Assembly (NCBI GenBank): GCA_964451785.1
Contig: CAYVJG010000045.1
Span: 1 to 18,009 of the forward strand
Source: JAJYSO01 sp964451785
Lineage (GTDB): Bacteria > Bacteroidota > Bacteroidia > Flavobacteriales > Flavobacteriaceae
Reading direction: 5' to 3'
Length of the DNA stretch: 18,009 nucleotides
Of this stretch, positions 7,196 to 14,323 are shown piece after piece. The position numbers and the translations under genes were made by a program. The notes beneath the pieces are model-generated. The model worked only from the letters and a program-made list of their open reading frames with translations, did no database searches and was not told the origin of the DNA. Each line of letters opens with the position of its first letter. Position 1 is the first letter of the stretch.

Positions 7196-8299
7196 ATGAA
7201 TTTATCTCGCTTGTTTTTTAAAGTACTCTTTTTACTACTTTTCTTTACGGCTTCTACATCTTCTTGGGCGCAAGATGGCGTGTCCTTTAATTTTGACACA
7301 GACACGCTTGTTGTAGGTATAGCTGGTAGTGAACCTTTTATTATTAAAGGTGAAGATGCGCAATTGCCAAAAGGCTTAACCATAGATATTTGGGAAGCTA
7401 TGGCTGATGAGTCTGGCTGGAACTATGTGTATCATCCTTATGCAACGGTGAGCGATGCCTTGCGCGCAGTTGAAAAAGGGCAGATAGATATGGTTGCCGG
7501 GCCTATTAGTATTACGGCTAAGCGCTTAGAACATATGCGTTTTTCACAGCCCTTTTATCAGTCTAGTTTATCAATAGCCTCTAAAGAAAGTGGCGGGATA
7601 TTAGATACTTTAGCCTCCTTGTTTAGTTTTAAATTATTGTTTGCTGTAGCCGGTTTCTTGTTTATGTTGGCTATAGTAGGAACTTTGTTTTGGTTGGCCG
7701 AGCGCAAGAAAAATCCTGAAGAATTTCCCGCAAGTCCTACTAAAGGAATAGGTAATGGCATGTGGCTGGCTGTAGTAACTATGAGTACAGTAGGTTATGG
7801 TGATATGGCACCTAAGTCTGCTGTAGGGAGGGTCATTGCAGGCGCGTGGATTATAATTACGATTATCTTTGCAACATCAATGGTAGCAGGGATCGCTAGT
7901 GTACTTACTTTGGCTGGAACGCCTACAGTAGTTACAAATGTTGAACAATTATCAGGACAGAAGGCCGCTACGGTAGCTGGATCACCAGCTGAAGATTTTT
8001 TGCGTGCTAATGGCGTGAAATCTGTCGCTACACAGTCGTTAGAGGAAGCTTTTTCTTTACTTGAAAACGAAACGGTGCAAGCTGTAGTTTATGATCGTCC
8101 TGAGGTAGAATACTATATTTTTAATCATCCCGAAGGCGAATTTCACTTGTCTTCAGCAGAATATTATAAACAGGGTTATGGATTTGCCTTCCCGCAAGAA
8201 AGTCAATTGGTCTATAAAGTCAATTTGAAACTTTTAAATTTATCAGAAGAACACCGTATTAGCCGGATGGTAGAACGTTATTTAGGGCAACAAAACTAA
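7196..8299 (+). CDS. Ligand-gated potassium channel, GluR0-like (split solute-binding domain with K+ pore)
   Basis: Predicted to open a K+-selective pore in the inner membrane when a small ligand, perhaps an amino acid, binds its periplasmic domain. Order in the 367-aa product: signal peptide (1-25, ending SSWAQ); first lobe of an SBP_bac_3-type domain (about 35-130) with ITAKRLEHMRFSQPFY, where R110 is placed like the ligand carboxylate-binding arginine; M1 helix (about 143-168); pore helix and filter TMSTVGYGD (TVGYGD at 198-203); M2 helix (about 210-238); second lobe (about 245-365), where D300 in VVYDRPE is placed like the ligand amine-binding aspartate. This topology defines prokaryotic ionotropic glutamate receptors such as Synechocystis GluR0. 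The ligand cannot be read from the sequence. The gene stands alone, with its own promoter and a hairpin downstream. Confidence 0.92.
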   Translation: MNLSRLFFKVLFLLLFFTASTSSWAQDGVSFNFDTDTLVVGIAGSEPFIIKGEDAQLPKGLTIDIWEAMADESGWNYVYHPYATVSDALRAVEKGQIDMVAGPISITAKRLEHMRFSQPFYQSSLSIASKESGGILDTLASLFSFKLLFAVAGFLFMLAIVGTLFWLAERKKNPEEFPASPTKGIGNGMWLAVVTMSTVGYGDMAPKSAVGRVIAGAWIIITIIFATSMVAGIASVLTLAGTPTVVTNVEQLSGQKAATVAGSPAEDFLRANGVKSVATQSLEEAFSLLENETVQAVVYDRPEVEYYIFNHPEGEFHLSSAEYYKQGYGFAFPQESQLVYKVNLKLLNLSEEHRISRMVERYLGQQN

Positions 8300-8384
8300 A
8301 CCCTTAGCGTAATGGGGGAGTAAACAACAATGTTTTAATCCTAACTAAAGTTTGCAGAGTTATTCTATTGCAATCATTATTGTT

Positions 8385-8401
8385 GAACTATTTCGTAGTT
8401 C
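8385..8401. repeat. Hairpin 1 of an intergenic hairpin cluster
   Basis: GAACTA (8385-8390) and TAGTTC (8396-8401) pair perfectly around TTTCG. It is the first of three hairpins within 90 bp downstream of the channel gene. Confidence 0.35.
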
Positions 8402-8424
8402 TGAAAGATACGGTGATTTCAGTG

Positions 8425-8443
8425 CCCCGAGTTGCACTCGGGG
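8425..8443 (+). terminator. Strong GC-rich hairpin, possible terminator of the channel gene or half of a REP-like unit
   Basis: CCCCGAGT and ACTCGGGG form a perfect 8-bp stem with a TGC loop. The following bases (TTATTCATATT) are AT-rich but lack a clean T-run, so factor-independent termination is possible, not certain. It lies about 125 bp after the channel stop. A second perfect hairpin follows 11 bp later, a layout also found in REP pairs. Confidence 0.45.
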
Positions 8444-8454
8444 TTATTCATATT

Positions 8455-8471
8455 CAACCATTACATGGTTG
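8455..8471. repeat. Perfect hairpin following the GC-rich hairpin
   Basis: CAACCAT (8455-8461) and ATGGTTG (8465-8471) pair perfectly around TAC. Loop size (3 nt) and proximity to the 8425-8443 hairpin suggest the two form one unit. Confidence 0.45.
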
Positions 8472-8493
8472 TAACTATAAACGGAAGTACTCT

Positions 8494-8522
8494 TTAATAC
8501 CGTAATGATAATTAATACCGTA
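8494..8522. repeat. Direct repeat of TTAATACCGTA, 18-bp period
   Basis: TTAATACCGTA occurs at 8494-8504 and 8512-8522. The palindrome CATACGGTATG at 8692-8702 carries the same TACCGTA core in reverse. ATTATACC (8588-8595) and GGTATAAT (8638-8645) form another inverted pair between them. These could be protein-binding sites or a decayed mobile-element end. Otherwise 8523-8830 holds no gene that I can support. Confidence 0.3.
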
Positions 8523-8831
8523 TGAACAAATTATATAGTCCAATTTCGATAGCAGTCTCATTGTATTATTAATTTGTTACCCACGGCATTATACCTACAA
8601 AAAATATTATAAATCGGGCTAAAAAATAATTCTAATTGGTATAATATAGACCAGCCTCGCTTTTGGTTTTACTGATCTATTTAATTGTAAACATACGGTA
8701 TGACTAATTAAAGGAACCCGTTTTTTAGTCTATAAAAATTTTCATTTTCGTATAAAAGGGCGAAGGTCTTAATGTGGTTAACCCTGTACAAACGAAGTGC
8801 AGTGCGGGGTAGGGTGCGCTTGCTTTTACTG

Positions 8832-8846
8832 AACCTCGAAGAGGTT
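8832..8846. repeat. Small hairpin AACCTC-GAA-GAGGTT
   Basis: A perfect 6-bp stem with a GAA loop at the right edge of a short GC-richer patch (about 8755-8830). It is about 110 bp beyond the stop of the minus-strand hydrolase gene, too far and without a T-run to be a clear terminator. Confidence 0.25.
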
Positions 8847-8952
8847 TAACAATAAAGGGATTGTATAAGTTATTGTTTTTTGTAAAACCTTCATATGCAC
8901 TAATAATCCAATAAATAGTCAATCGCTGAGTAAAGCTTTTTTTGTTGAAATA

Positions 8953-10257
8953 TTACTCTTGTTGTAAGAGATGAGTTTTGTTGTTTTGCGTGAGTTTTAA
9001 TTGATGTTTTTCCGGTGAAAATTCGATTTTAAGGCTTATTGTTGGATAGATGAAAACGGTTTTCGACTGCCTAATCATAGGAATTTTAGATTGTCCTGTG
9101 GCTTGAAGGTAGAGATTGCCTGATTCAACTGAAGTGCTAATTTTTAGCGGGAAATCAGAAGCGGAATAAGTTCCTGTAAATTGTTCTGAAGAAGTAATTT
9201 TGCTGAAACTAGGAATTGTGTAAGGGTAGCCAAAATACAAATTTAGAATGCCGAGTATAATGTCGTTAACATCAATTCGAGTGGCGTTTAAACAAATGGA
9301 AATAGCCGTTTTTTCTTTAGGAAAATAGACTGCAATACTTCTAAATCCATCTATTCCACCATTGTGACCATAACTGATTTTATCGCGGAAAGGGATTTTA
9401 AAAAGGCCTAACCCAAAACCGTCCTGAGGCGTAATCATTTTGTTGAATATGGAATCGTTGAGTAGTTTATGGTTGAATAAGTCGCTGAAAAACCGATTGA
9501 GTTCTTTGGGCGTGCTAATGACATTTCCGGCGCCTAGAGGAATACTCATGTCTGTTTCGGGAGTGCGTTTCCAAACCCCATCTTCAAATGAGTACGAGTA
9601 AGCTTCATTGTGATTAGACTTGATTTTACTGCCCACTTGTGTGCGTTTGAGCTGAAGAGGAGTAGTGATGCGCTTTTGTATAATTTCAGAAAAATCTTTG
9701 TGCTCAATATCTTCAGCAATCAAAGTCAGCAAAATGTAATTGGTATTAGAATATTCAGCCTTCGTGCCAGGAGCAAAATCAGTTCCTGCTTGTTGGATGC
9801 GGTTGAGTAAATCAATTTTTGATTGTGGGGTGGTGTACCAATCTAGATAATCATCAACATCAGTGAGGTTAGCTAATCCGCTGTGGTGGTTGAGAAGTTG
9901 CTCAACGGTGATTCGTTGTGCATGAGGAATTTGCGGATAAAAATTACTTAGAGGCGTTTGCAAAGAAATTTTTCCTTCTTCAACAAGTTGTAAGATAATA
10001 GCTGCAGTAAAGGTTTTACTAATCGATCCAATACGGTATAGCGTTTCGGGGTTAGCTCGATCCCTGATTTCAACATTGGTGTAGCCAAAAGCATTGGTAT
10101 ATATCAACTTGCCATCTTGCGAAATGGCAACACTTCCCATAGCTTGGTCAGTAGCATTGAGTTGAGCTATATACTGGTCAATCTTTTGTAAATTAGTGTT
10201 TTGAGCAAATAAAGTATCGCTGAAAACTAAAATTAACAAAAACATAAAATGTTTCAT
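8953..10257 (-). CDS. Secreted serine hydrolase, beta-lactamase / PBP4* family
   Basis: A 434-aa exported protein. Residues 1-19 are a signal peptide (MKHFMFLLILVFSDTLFAQ). The catalytic domain (about 22-345) has the class C / esterase-like motifs: SISK (S78 nucleophile, K81), YSN (169-171) and HNG (298-300, in place of KTG). LLNHHSGL (121-128), PGTKAEYSN and GLGL are also typical. A C-terminal beta-rich domain (about 355-434; FTGTYSASDFPLKI) resembles the lipocalin-like tails common on such proteins in Bacteroidota. Family members include D-aminopeptidases, esterases and carboxypeptidase-like enzymes; true beta-lactamases are a minority, so resistance should not be inferred. Likely periplasmic. 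The gene is divergent from purH, with 132 bp between them, and appears monocistronic. Confidence 0.92.
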   Translation of the reverse strand: MKHFMFLLILVFSDTLFAQNTNLQKIDQYIAQLNATDQAMGSVAISQDGKLIYTNAFGYTNVEIRDRANPETLYRIGSISKTFTAAIILQLVEEGKISLQTPLSNFYPQIPHAQRITVEQLLNHHSGLANLTDVDDYLDWYTTPQSKIDLLNRIQQAGTDFAPGTKAEYSNTNYILLTLIAEDIEHKDFSEIIQKRITTPLQLKRTQVGSKIKSNHNEAYSYSFEDGVWKRTPETDMSIPLGAGNVISTPKELNRFFSDLFNHKLLNDSIFNKMITPQDGFGLGLFKIPFRDKISYGHNGGIDGFRSIAVYFPKEKTAISICLNATRIDVNDIILGILNLYFGYPYTIPSFSKITSSEQFTGTYSASDFPLKISTSVESGNLYLQATGQSKIPMIRQSKTVFIYPTISLKIEFSPEKHQLKLTQNNKTHLLQQE

Positions 10258-10279
10258 GGCCTGAAATTTAGGGTTCTTT

Positions 10280-10287
10280 CAAAGGTA
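10280..10287 (-). promoter_or_regulatory. Likely promoter of the serine hydrolase gene (-7 TACCTTTG)
   Basis: Read on the minus strand, TACCTTTG fits TAnnTTTG and lies 22 bp before the ATG of the hydrolase gene. No clear -33 TTTG is seen at the usual distance. Confidence 0.45.
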
Positions 10288-10356
10288 AATATAATAGACT
10301 TAACTGAAGGATTAAAATATTACGTTAACTTAAAGGCATAATCTATTTGAAAATAG

Positions 10357-10364
10357 TACTTTTG
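10357..10364 (+). promoter_or_regulatory. Likely purH promoter (-7 TACTTTTG)
   Basis: TACTTTTG fits TAnnTTTG and ends 25 bp before the purH ATG. The -33 box is not evident. It may also drive the mre cluster, because no terminator or TAnnTTTG element was found between purH and mreB. Confidence 0.5.
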
Positions 10365-10389
10365 CGAATAAAATTTTTGAAATCTTGTT

Positions 10390-11913
10390 ATGAGCCAATC
10401 AACCTCAAAATCAGCTTTAATATCTGTATTTAATAAAGATGGTATTGCTGAAATCGCTAAAAAATTACACGAATTAGGCGTAGAAATTTATTCTACCGGA
10501 GGAACTGAAAAAATCATTACTGAGCTAGGAATTCCTGTAATTCCTGTGGAATCAGTGACAGATTATCCGTCAATCTTAGGTGGACGTGTAAAGACCTTAC
10601 ACCCTAAGGTTTTTGGTGGGATATTGAGTCGTCGTGATAATGAAAGCGATGTGGTAGAGGTTGAACAATTTGAAATTCCAAATCTCGATATTGTTATTGT
10701 TGATTTGTATCCGTTTGAGAAAACAGTAGCTTCAGGAGCATCAGAACAAGATATTATTGAAAAAATTGATATCGGTGGTATTAGCCTTATTCGCGCAGCA
10801 GCTAAGAATTTTAAAGATGTTATTTGCGTGTCTTCACAGGTTGATTACCCTGAATTTTTAGAACTTTTGTCTGCTGGAAACGGTGCTTTTAGCTTAGAAG
10901 ATAAAAAGCGTTTTGCAGCAAAAGCATTTAATGTGTCTTCACATTATGACACCGCTATTTTTAATTACTTCAATACTTCAGAAGAAGTTTTTAAAATGAG
11001 TGTCACTGAGGCTATGCCTTTGCGTTATGGTGAAAATCCGCATCAAAAAGGAAGTTTTTATGGCGATTTTGATGCCGTTTTTGATAAATTACACGGTAAA
11101 GCGCTCTCTTATAATAATTTATTAGATGTTGATGCAGCGGCAAACTTGATGAGTGAGTTTACTAATGATCAACCGACTTTTGCAATTTTAAAGCACAATA
11201 ACGCTTGTGGATTAGCGCAACGCAACACTTTGGTTGAGGCTTATGTCGATGCTTTAGCTGGTGATCCACTTTCTGCTTTTGGAGGGGTGTTAATTAGCAA
11301 CAAAGAAATTGACGAATCTACAGCCGCTGAAATTCACAAGTTATTTTGCGAAGTTGTTATCGCTCCAGCATATAGTGATGCTGCTTTAGAAATCTTAAAA
11401 GGCAAAAAGAATCGAATCATCTTAATTCAGAAGCAAACTGAATTCACTCAACAAAGTGTGCGTACTTGCTTAAACGGCGTTTTAGTACAAGATAGAGATT
11501 TAGAAACCGATACTAAAGAAGAATTAAAAGCCGTTACAAAAGTACAGCCTACTGATGCTCAAATAGAAGATTTATTGTTTGCTTCAAAAATCAGTAAGCA
11601 CACAAAATCAAATACCATCGTATTGGCTAAAAATAAACAATTGTGTGCCAGCGGCGCCGGACAAACCTCACGTGTAGATGCTTTAACACATGCTATTGAA
11701 AAAGCGAAACACTTTAAATTTGATCTCAACGGAGCTGTGATGGCTAGTGATGCCTTTTTTCCTTTCCCGGATTGTGTGGAGATTGCGAATAATGAAGGTA
11801 TTAAAACCGTATTGCAACCAGGGGGCTCAATTAGAGATCAATTGAGTATTGATTTTTGTGATGAGCATCAAGTAGCGATGGTTTTTACAGGAAGACGTCA
11901 CTTTAAACACTAA
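10390..11913 (+). CDS. purH: Bifunctional AICAR formyltransferase / IMP cyclohydrolase
   Basis: Carries out the last two steps of purine synthesis in the cytoplasm: formyl transfer to AICAR from 10-formyl-THF, then ring closure to IMP. The 507-aa product has the full two-domain length. The N-terminal IMP cyclohydrolase (MGS-like fold, about 8-150) shows STGGTEK (35-41), VKTLHPKVFGGIL (67-79), DLYPFE and KIDIGGISLIRAAAKN. The transformylase domain (about 200-507) shows LRYGENPHQ (211-219), the catalytic KHNNACG (K268, H269) and DAFFPFPD near the C-terminus, ending GRRHFKH as in the family. Its folate cofactor links it loosely to folE on the left. mreB begins 47 bp after the stop. Confidence 0.98.
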   Translation: MSQSTSKSALISVFNKDGIAEIAKKLHELGVEIYSTGGTEKIITELGIPVIPVESVTDYPSILGGRVKTLHPKVFGGILSRRDNESDVVEVEQFEIPNLDIVIVDLYPFEKTVASGASEQDIIEKIDIGGISLIRAAAKNFKDVICVSSQVDYPEFLELLSAGNGAFSLEDKKRFAAKAFNVSSHYDTAIFNYFNTSEEVFKMSVTEAMPLRYGENPHQKGSFYGDFDAVFDKLHGKALSYNNLLDVDAAANLMSEFTNDQPTFAILKHNNACGLAQRNTLVEAYVDALAGDPLSAFGGVLISNKEIDESTAAEIHKLFCEVVIAPAYSDAALEILKGKKNRIILIQKQTEFTQQSVRTCLNGVLVQDRDLETDTKEELKAVTKVQPTDAQIEDLLFASKISKHTKSNTIVLAKNKQLCASGAGQTSRVDALTHAIEKAKHFKFDLNGAVMASDAFFPFPDCVEIANNEGIKTVLQPGGSIRDQLSIDFCDEHQVAMVFTGRRHFKH

Positions 11914-11960
11914 ACCAATCATAACCGCGTTCTTAGCGCACTTAAGCTTTTTAACTATAC

Positions 11961-12989
11961 ATGGGATTTTTTGATTTTTTAACTGAACAAATTGCGATTG
12001 ACCTCGGTACGGCCAACACTTTGATTATCCATAAGGACAAGGTGGTGGTTGATAGTCCGTCTATTGTGGCGCGTAACCGGATGACGGGTAAGATTATTGC
12101 GGCTGGAATGGAAGCCGCTTTGATGCAGGGAAAAACGCATAGCGACATTCAAACTATTAGACCGCTGAAAGATGGTGTAATTGCCGATTTTGAAGCTAGT
12201 GAGCAGATGTTGACAATGTTTATCAAAAGCATTCCCGCGTTAAAGAAAAGACTATTTACGCCGTCGTTGATGATGATTATCTGTATTCCATCGGGAATTA
12301 CAGAGGTAGAAATGCGTGCGGTTAAAGAAAGTGCAGAACGCGTTAACGGTAAAGAAGTCTATTTAATGCACGAACCTATGGCTGCGGCCATAGGTATTGG
12401 TGTTGATATCACACAACCTAAAGGAAATATGGTAGTTGATATCGGTGGGGGAACTACCGAAATTGCTGTCATTGCCTTAGGAGGTATTGTGTGTGATACG
12501 TCTATAAAAGTAGCTGGCGATGTGTTTACCAATGACATTGTTTACTACATGCGTACACAGCACAACTTATATGTAGGCGAACGCACAGCAGAAAAAATTA
12601 AAATCCAAATTGGAGCAGCAACAGAAGATTTAGAGGTGCCACCTGAAAATATGGAAGTGCAAGGGCGCGATTTACTTACCGGAAAACCTAAGCAAGTCGA
12701 AATTTCTTATCGCGAAATTGCAAAAGCTTTGGATAAGTCGATCTTGCGCATTGAAGATGCTGTTATGGAAACCTTGTCTGAAACACCTCCTGAGTTGGCT
12801 GCTGATATTTACAATACAGGTATTTATCTCGCTGGCGGTGGCTCTATGCTTAAAGGTTTAGATAAACGTTTGTCTCAAAAAACAGATTTACCGGTGTTTA
12901 TTGCTGAAGATCCGTTGCGTGCAGTAGTGCGTGGTACAGGTATTTGCCTTAAAAATATTGAGGCTTACAAAAGTATTTTGAAAAAATAG
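11961..12989 (+). CDS. mreB: Rod shape-determining protein MreB
   Basis: A bacterial actin homologue that forms membrane-bound filaments and guides lateral wall synthesis. The 342-aa product has the five ATPase motifs of the actin fold: DLGTANT (phosphate 1, from residue 14), connect 1 around MHEPMAAAIG (136-145), DIGGGTTEIAV (phosphate 2, from 160), and the adenosine motif YLAGGGSMLKGL near the C-terminus. The hydrophobic, amphipathic N-terminus (MGFFDFL) fits membrane binding. It heads the mreBCD-mrdA-rodA cluster and is followed by mreC after 13 bp. Confidence 0.98.
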   Translation: MGFFDFLTEQIAIDLGTANTLIIHKDKVVVDSPSIVARNRMTGKIIAAGMEAALMQGKTHSDIQTIRPLKDGVIADFEASEQMLTMFIKSIPALKKRLFTPSLMMIICIPSGITEVEMRAVKESAERVNGKEVYLMHEPMAAAIGIGVDITQPKGNMVVDIGGGTTEIAVIALGGIVCDTSIKVAGDVFTNDIVYYMRTQHNLYVGERTAEKIKIQIGAATEDLEVPPENMEVQGRDLLTGKPKQVEISYREIAKALDKSILRIEDAVMETLSETPPELAADIYNTGIYLAGGGSMLKGLDKRLSQKTDLPVFIAEDPLRAVVRGTGICLKNIEAYKSILKK

Positions 12990-13002
12990 AAATGATTGAG
13001 CA

Positions 13003-13827
13003 ATGTCAAATCTTATCGACTTATTTATTCGTTTTAAAAACACGTTGCTCTTTATTTTTTTGCTTACCATAGCTCTTATTTTAAGTGTTCAAGCGCATTC
13101 TTATCAAAAAAGTAAAGTCATTAGTTCGGCTAATGCCGTTTCTGGAGGATTGTATTCATGGGTGAATAATATTGATGAATACTTTGCACTTAAGTCTGAT
13201 AACGTACGTTTAGTAGAAGAAAATAGAACTTTACGTCAACAGCTTTACAATCGTGAAAATCACGTTATCGACTCCAGTTTTACGGATACAACTAATTATG
13301 GCGCGAGTTATAAAGTGTATAAAGCTGACGTGATAGCTAATCACTTTTCTAAACTCGACAATTACATCTTAATTGATAAAGGCGCCAATGATAGCATTAA
13401 ACCTGAAATGGGCGTGATAACCAGTAAGGGTATAGTTGGTGTTGTTGAAAATACAAGTACTCACTATGCGCGTGTCATATCAGTTTTAAATACTAATTTA
13501 GCGATTAATGCGCAGCTCAAAAACTCAGAACATTTTGGAACTTTAAAATGGGATGGAAAGAATCCTAATATCGTTTTGCTTAATGATGTACCAAAATTGG
13601 CAACAGTACATAAAGGCGATACGATAATGACTAATGGGCGTTCCCTTATTTTTCCTAAAGGTATTCCTATTGGAACTGTTCAAGATTTTACAATGGTGAA
13701 TGGGGACAATTATTACCAAATAGAGGTTAAACTCTTTAATGATATGACAAATATTGGTAATGTCTATATTATTAAAAACAACTCACGTCAAGAAATAGAA
13801 AGCTTGTATCCAGAACATGAAGAATGA
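13003..13827 (+). CDS. mreC: Rod shape-determining protein MreC
   Basis: A bitopic inner-membrane scaffold that links MreB inside to PBP2 and RodA outside and activates PBP2. The 274-aa product has a short cytoplasmic N-terminus, one membrane helix (about 13-31), a coiled coil (about 58-85; NVRLVEENRTLRQQL) and the periplasmic beta-barrel core. Family motifs are visible: DKGANDSIKPEMGVI, GIVGVVE, SVLN and GTLKWDGKN. The 3' end overlaps mreD by 11 bp, a sign of translational coupling. Confidence 0.96.
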   Translation: MSNLIDLFIRFKNTLLFIFLLTIALILSVQAHSYQKSKVISSANAVSGGLYSWVNNIDEYFALKSDNVRLVEENRTLRQQLYNRENHVIDSSFTDTTNYGASYKVYKADVIANHFSKLDNYILIDKGANDSIKPEMGVITSKGIVGVVENTSTHYARVISVLNTNLAINAQLKNSEHFGTLKWDGKNPNIVLLNDVPKLATVHKGDTIMTNGRSLIFPKGIPIGTVQDFTMVNGDNYYQIEVKLFNDMTNIGNVYIIKNNSRQEIESLYPEHEE

Positions 13828-14323
13828 TTTTTTAATAAATATTAGCCGATTTATTATCTTGGTGTTAGTGCAAGTGTTGATCTTAAATCACATCAACTTT
13901 TTGGGCTATATTAATCCTTATCTGTACATCCTATTTGTTATTTTGTTACCCATAGGATTAGAGCAGTGGAAAACCTTGTTTTTTTCGTTTTTAATAGGCT
14001 TGTGTATTGATGTTTTTGAAGATACTGGCGGTGTATATGCCGCTTCTTGTTTAGTCATTGCTTATTTTAGACCCTTATTATTGCGATTTGCCTATGGATT
14101 AAGTTATGATTATCAAACTTTAAAATTTTATAAAACACCACTTAAAGAACGATTTGTTTACGTGGCCTTAATGGTTGTATTGCATAACTTGGTGTTGTTT
14201 AGCTTATTGTTTTTTGACGTTTCACATCTTGTATTGATTTTAAAAAACATCTTGTTTTCAAGTATATTTACTATTTTATTGATTTTAATCGTCACCAGCT
14301 TATTTCAAAAATCAAAACGATAA
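13817..14323 (+). CDS. mreD: Rod shape-determining protein MreD
   Basis: A small polytopic inner-membrane protein of the elongasome. The 168-aa product is almost wholly hydrophobic, with about five membrane segments and the weak family pattern INPYLYILFVILLP followed by GLCIDVFEDTGG. The sequence alone gives moderate evidence. The position between mreC and mrdA, the length and the topology make the call firm. The start overlaps the end of mreC, and its stop directly abuts the mrdA ATG. Confidence 0.93.
   Translation: MKNDFLINISRFIILVLVQVLILNHINFLGYINPYLYILFVILLPIGLEQWKTLFFSFLIGLCIDVFEDTGGVYAASCLVIAYFRPLLLRFAYGLSYDYQTLKFYKTPLKERFVYVALMVVLHNLVLFSLLFFDVSHLVLILKNILFSSIFTILLILIVTSLFQKSKR

Noticed and set aside
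8725..8922. Minus-strand open frame of 65 codons in the gap
   Set aside because: No domain, no promoter and no ribosome binding site; composition changes inside it, so it is more likely chance or a repeat remnant.
8925..8952. Terminator for the serine hydrolase gene from GAGTAA/TTACTC pairing
   Set aside because: The stem is only six bases with a long loop and has no T-run in the right place on the minus strand.
8953..10257. Antibiotic-resistance beta-lactamase
   Set aside because: The SxxK, YSN and HNG motifs fit the broad serine hydrolase family; HNG instead of KTG and the C-terminal lipocalin-like tail do not point to a true beta-lactamase.
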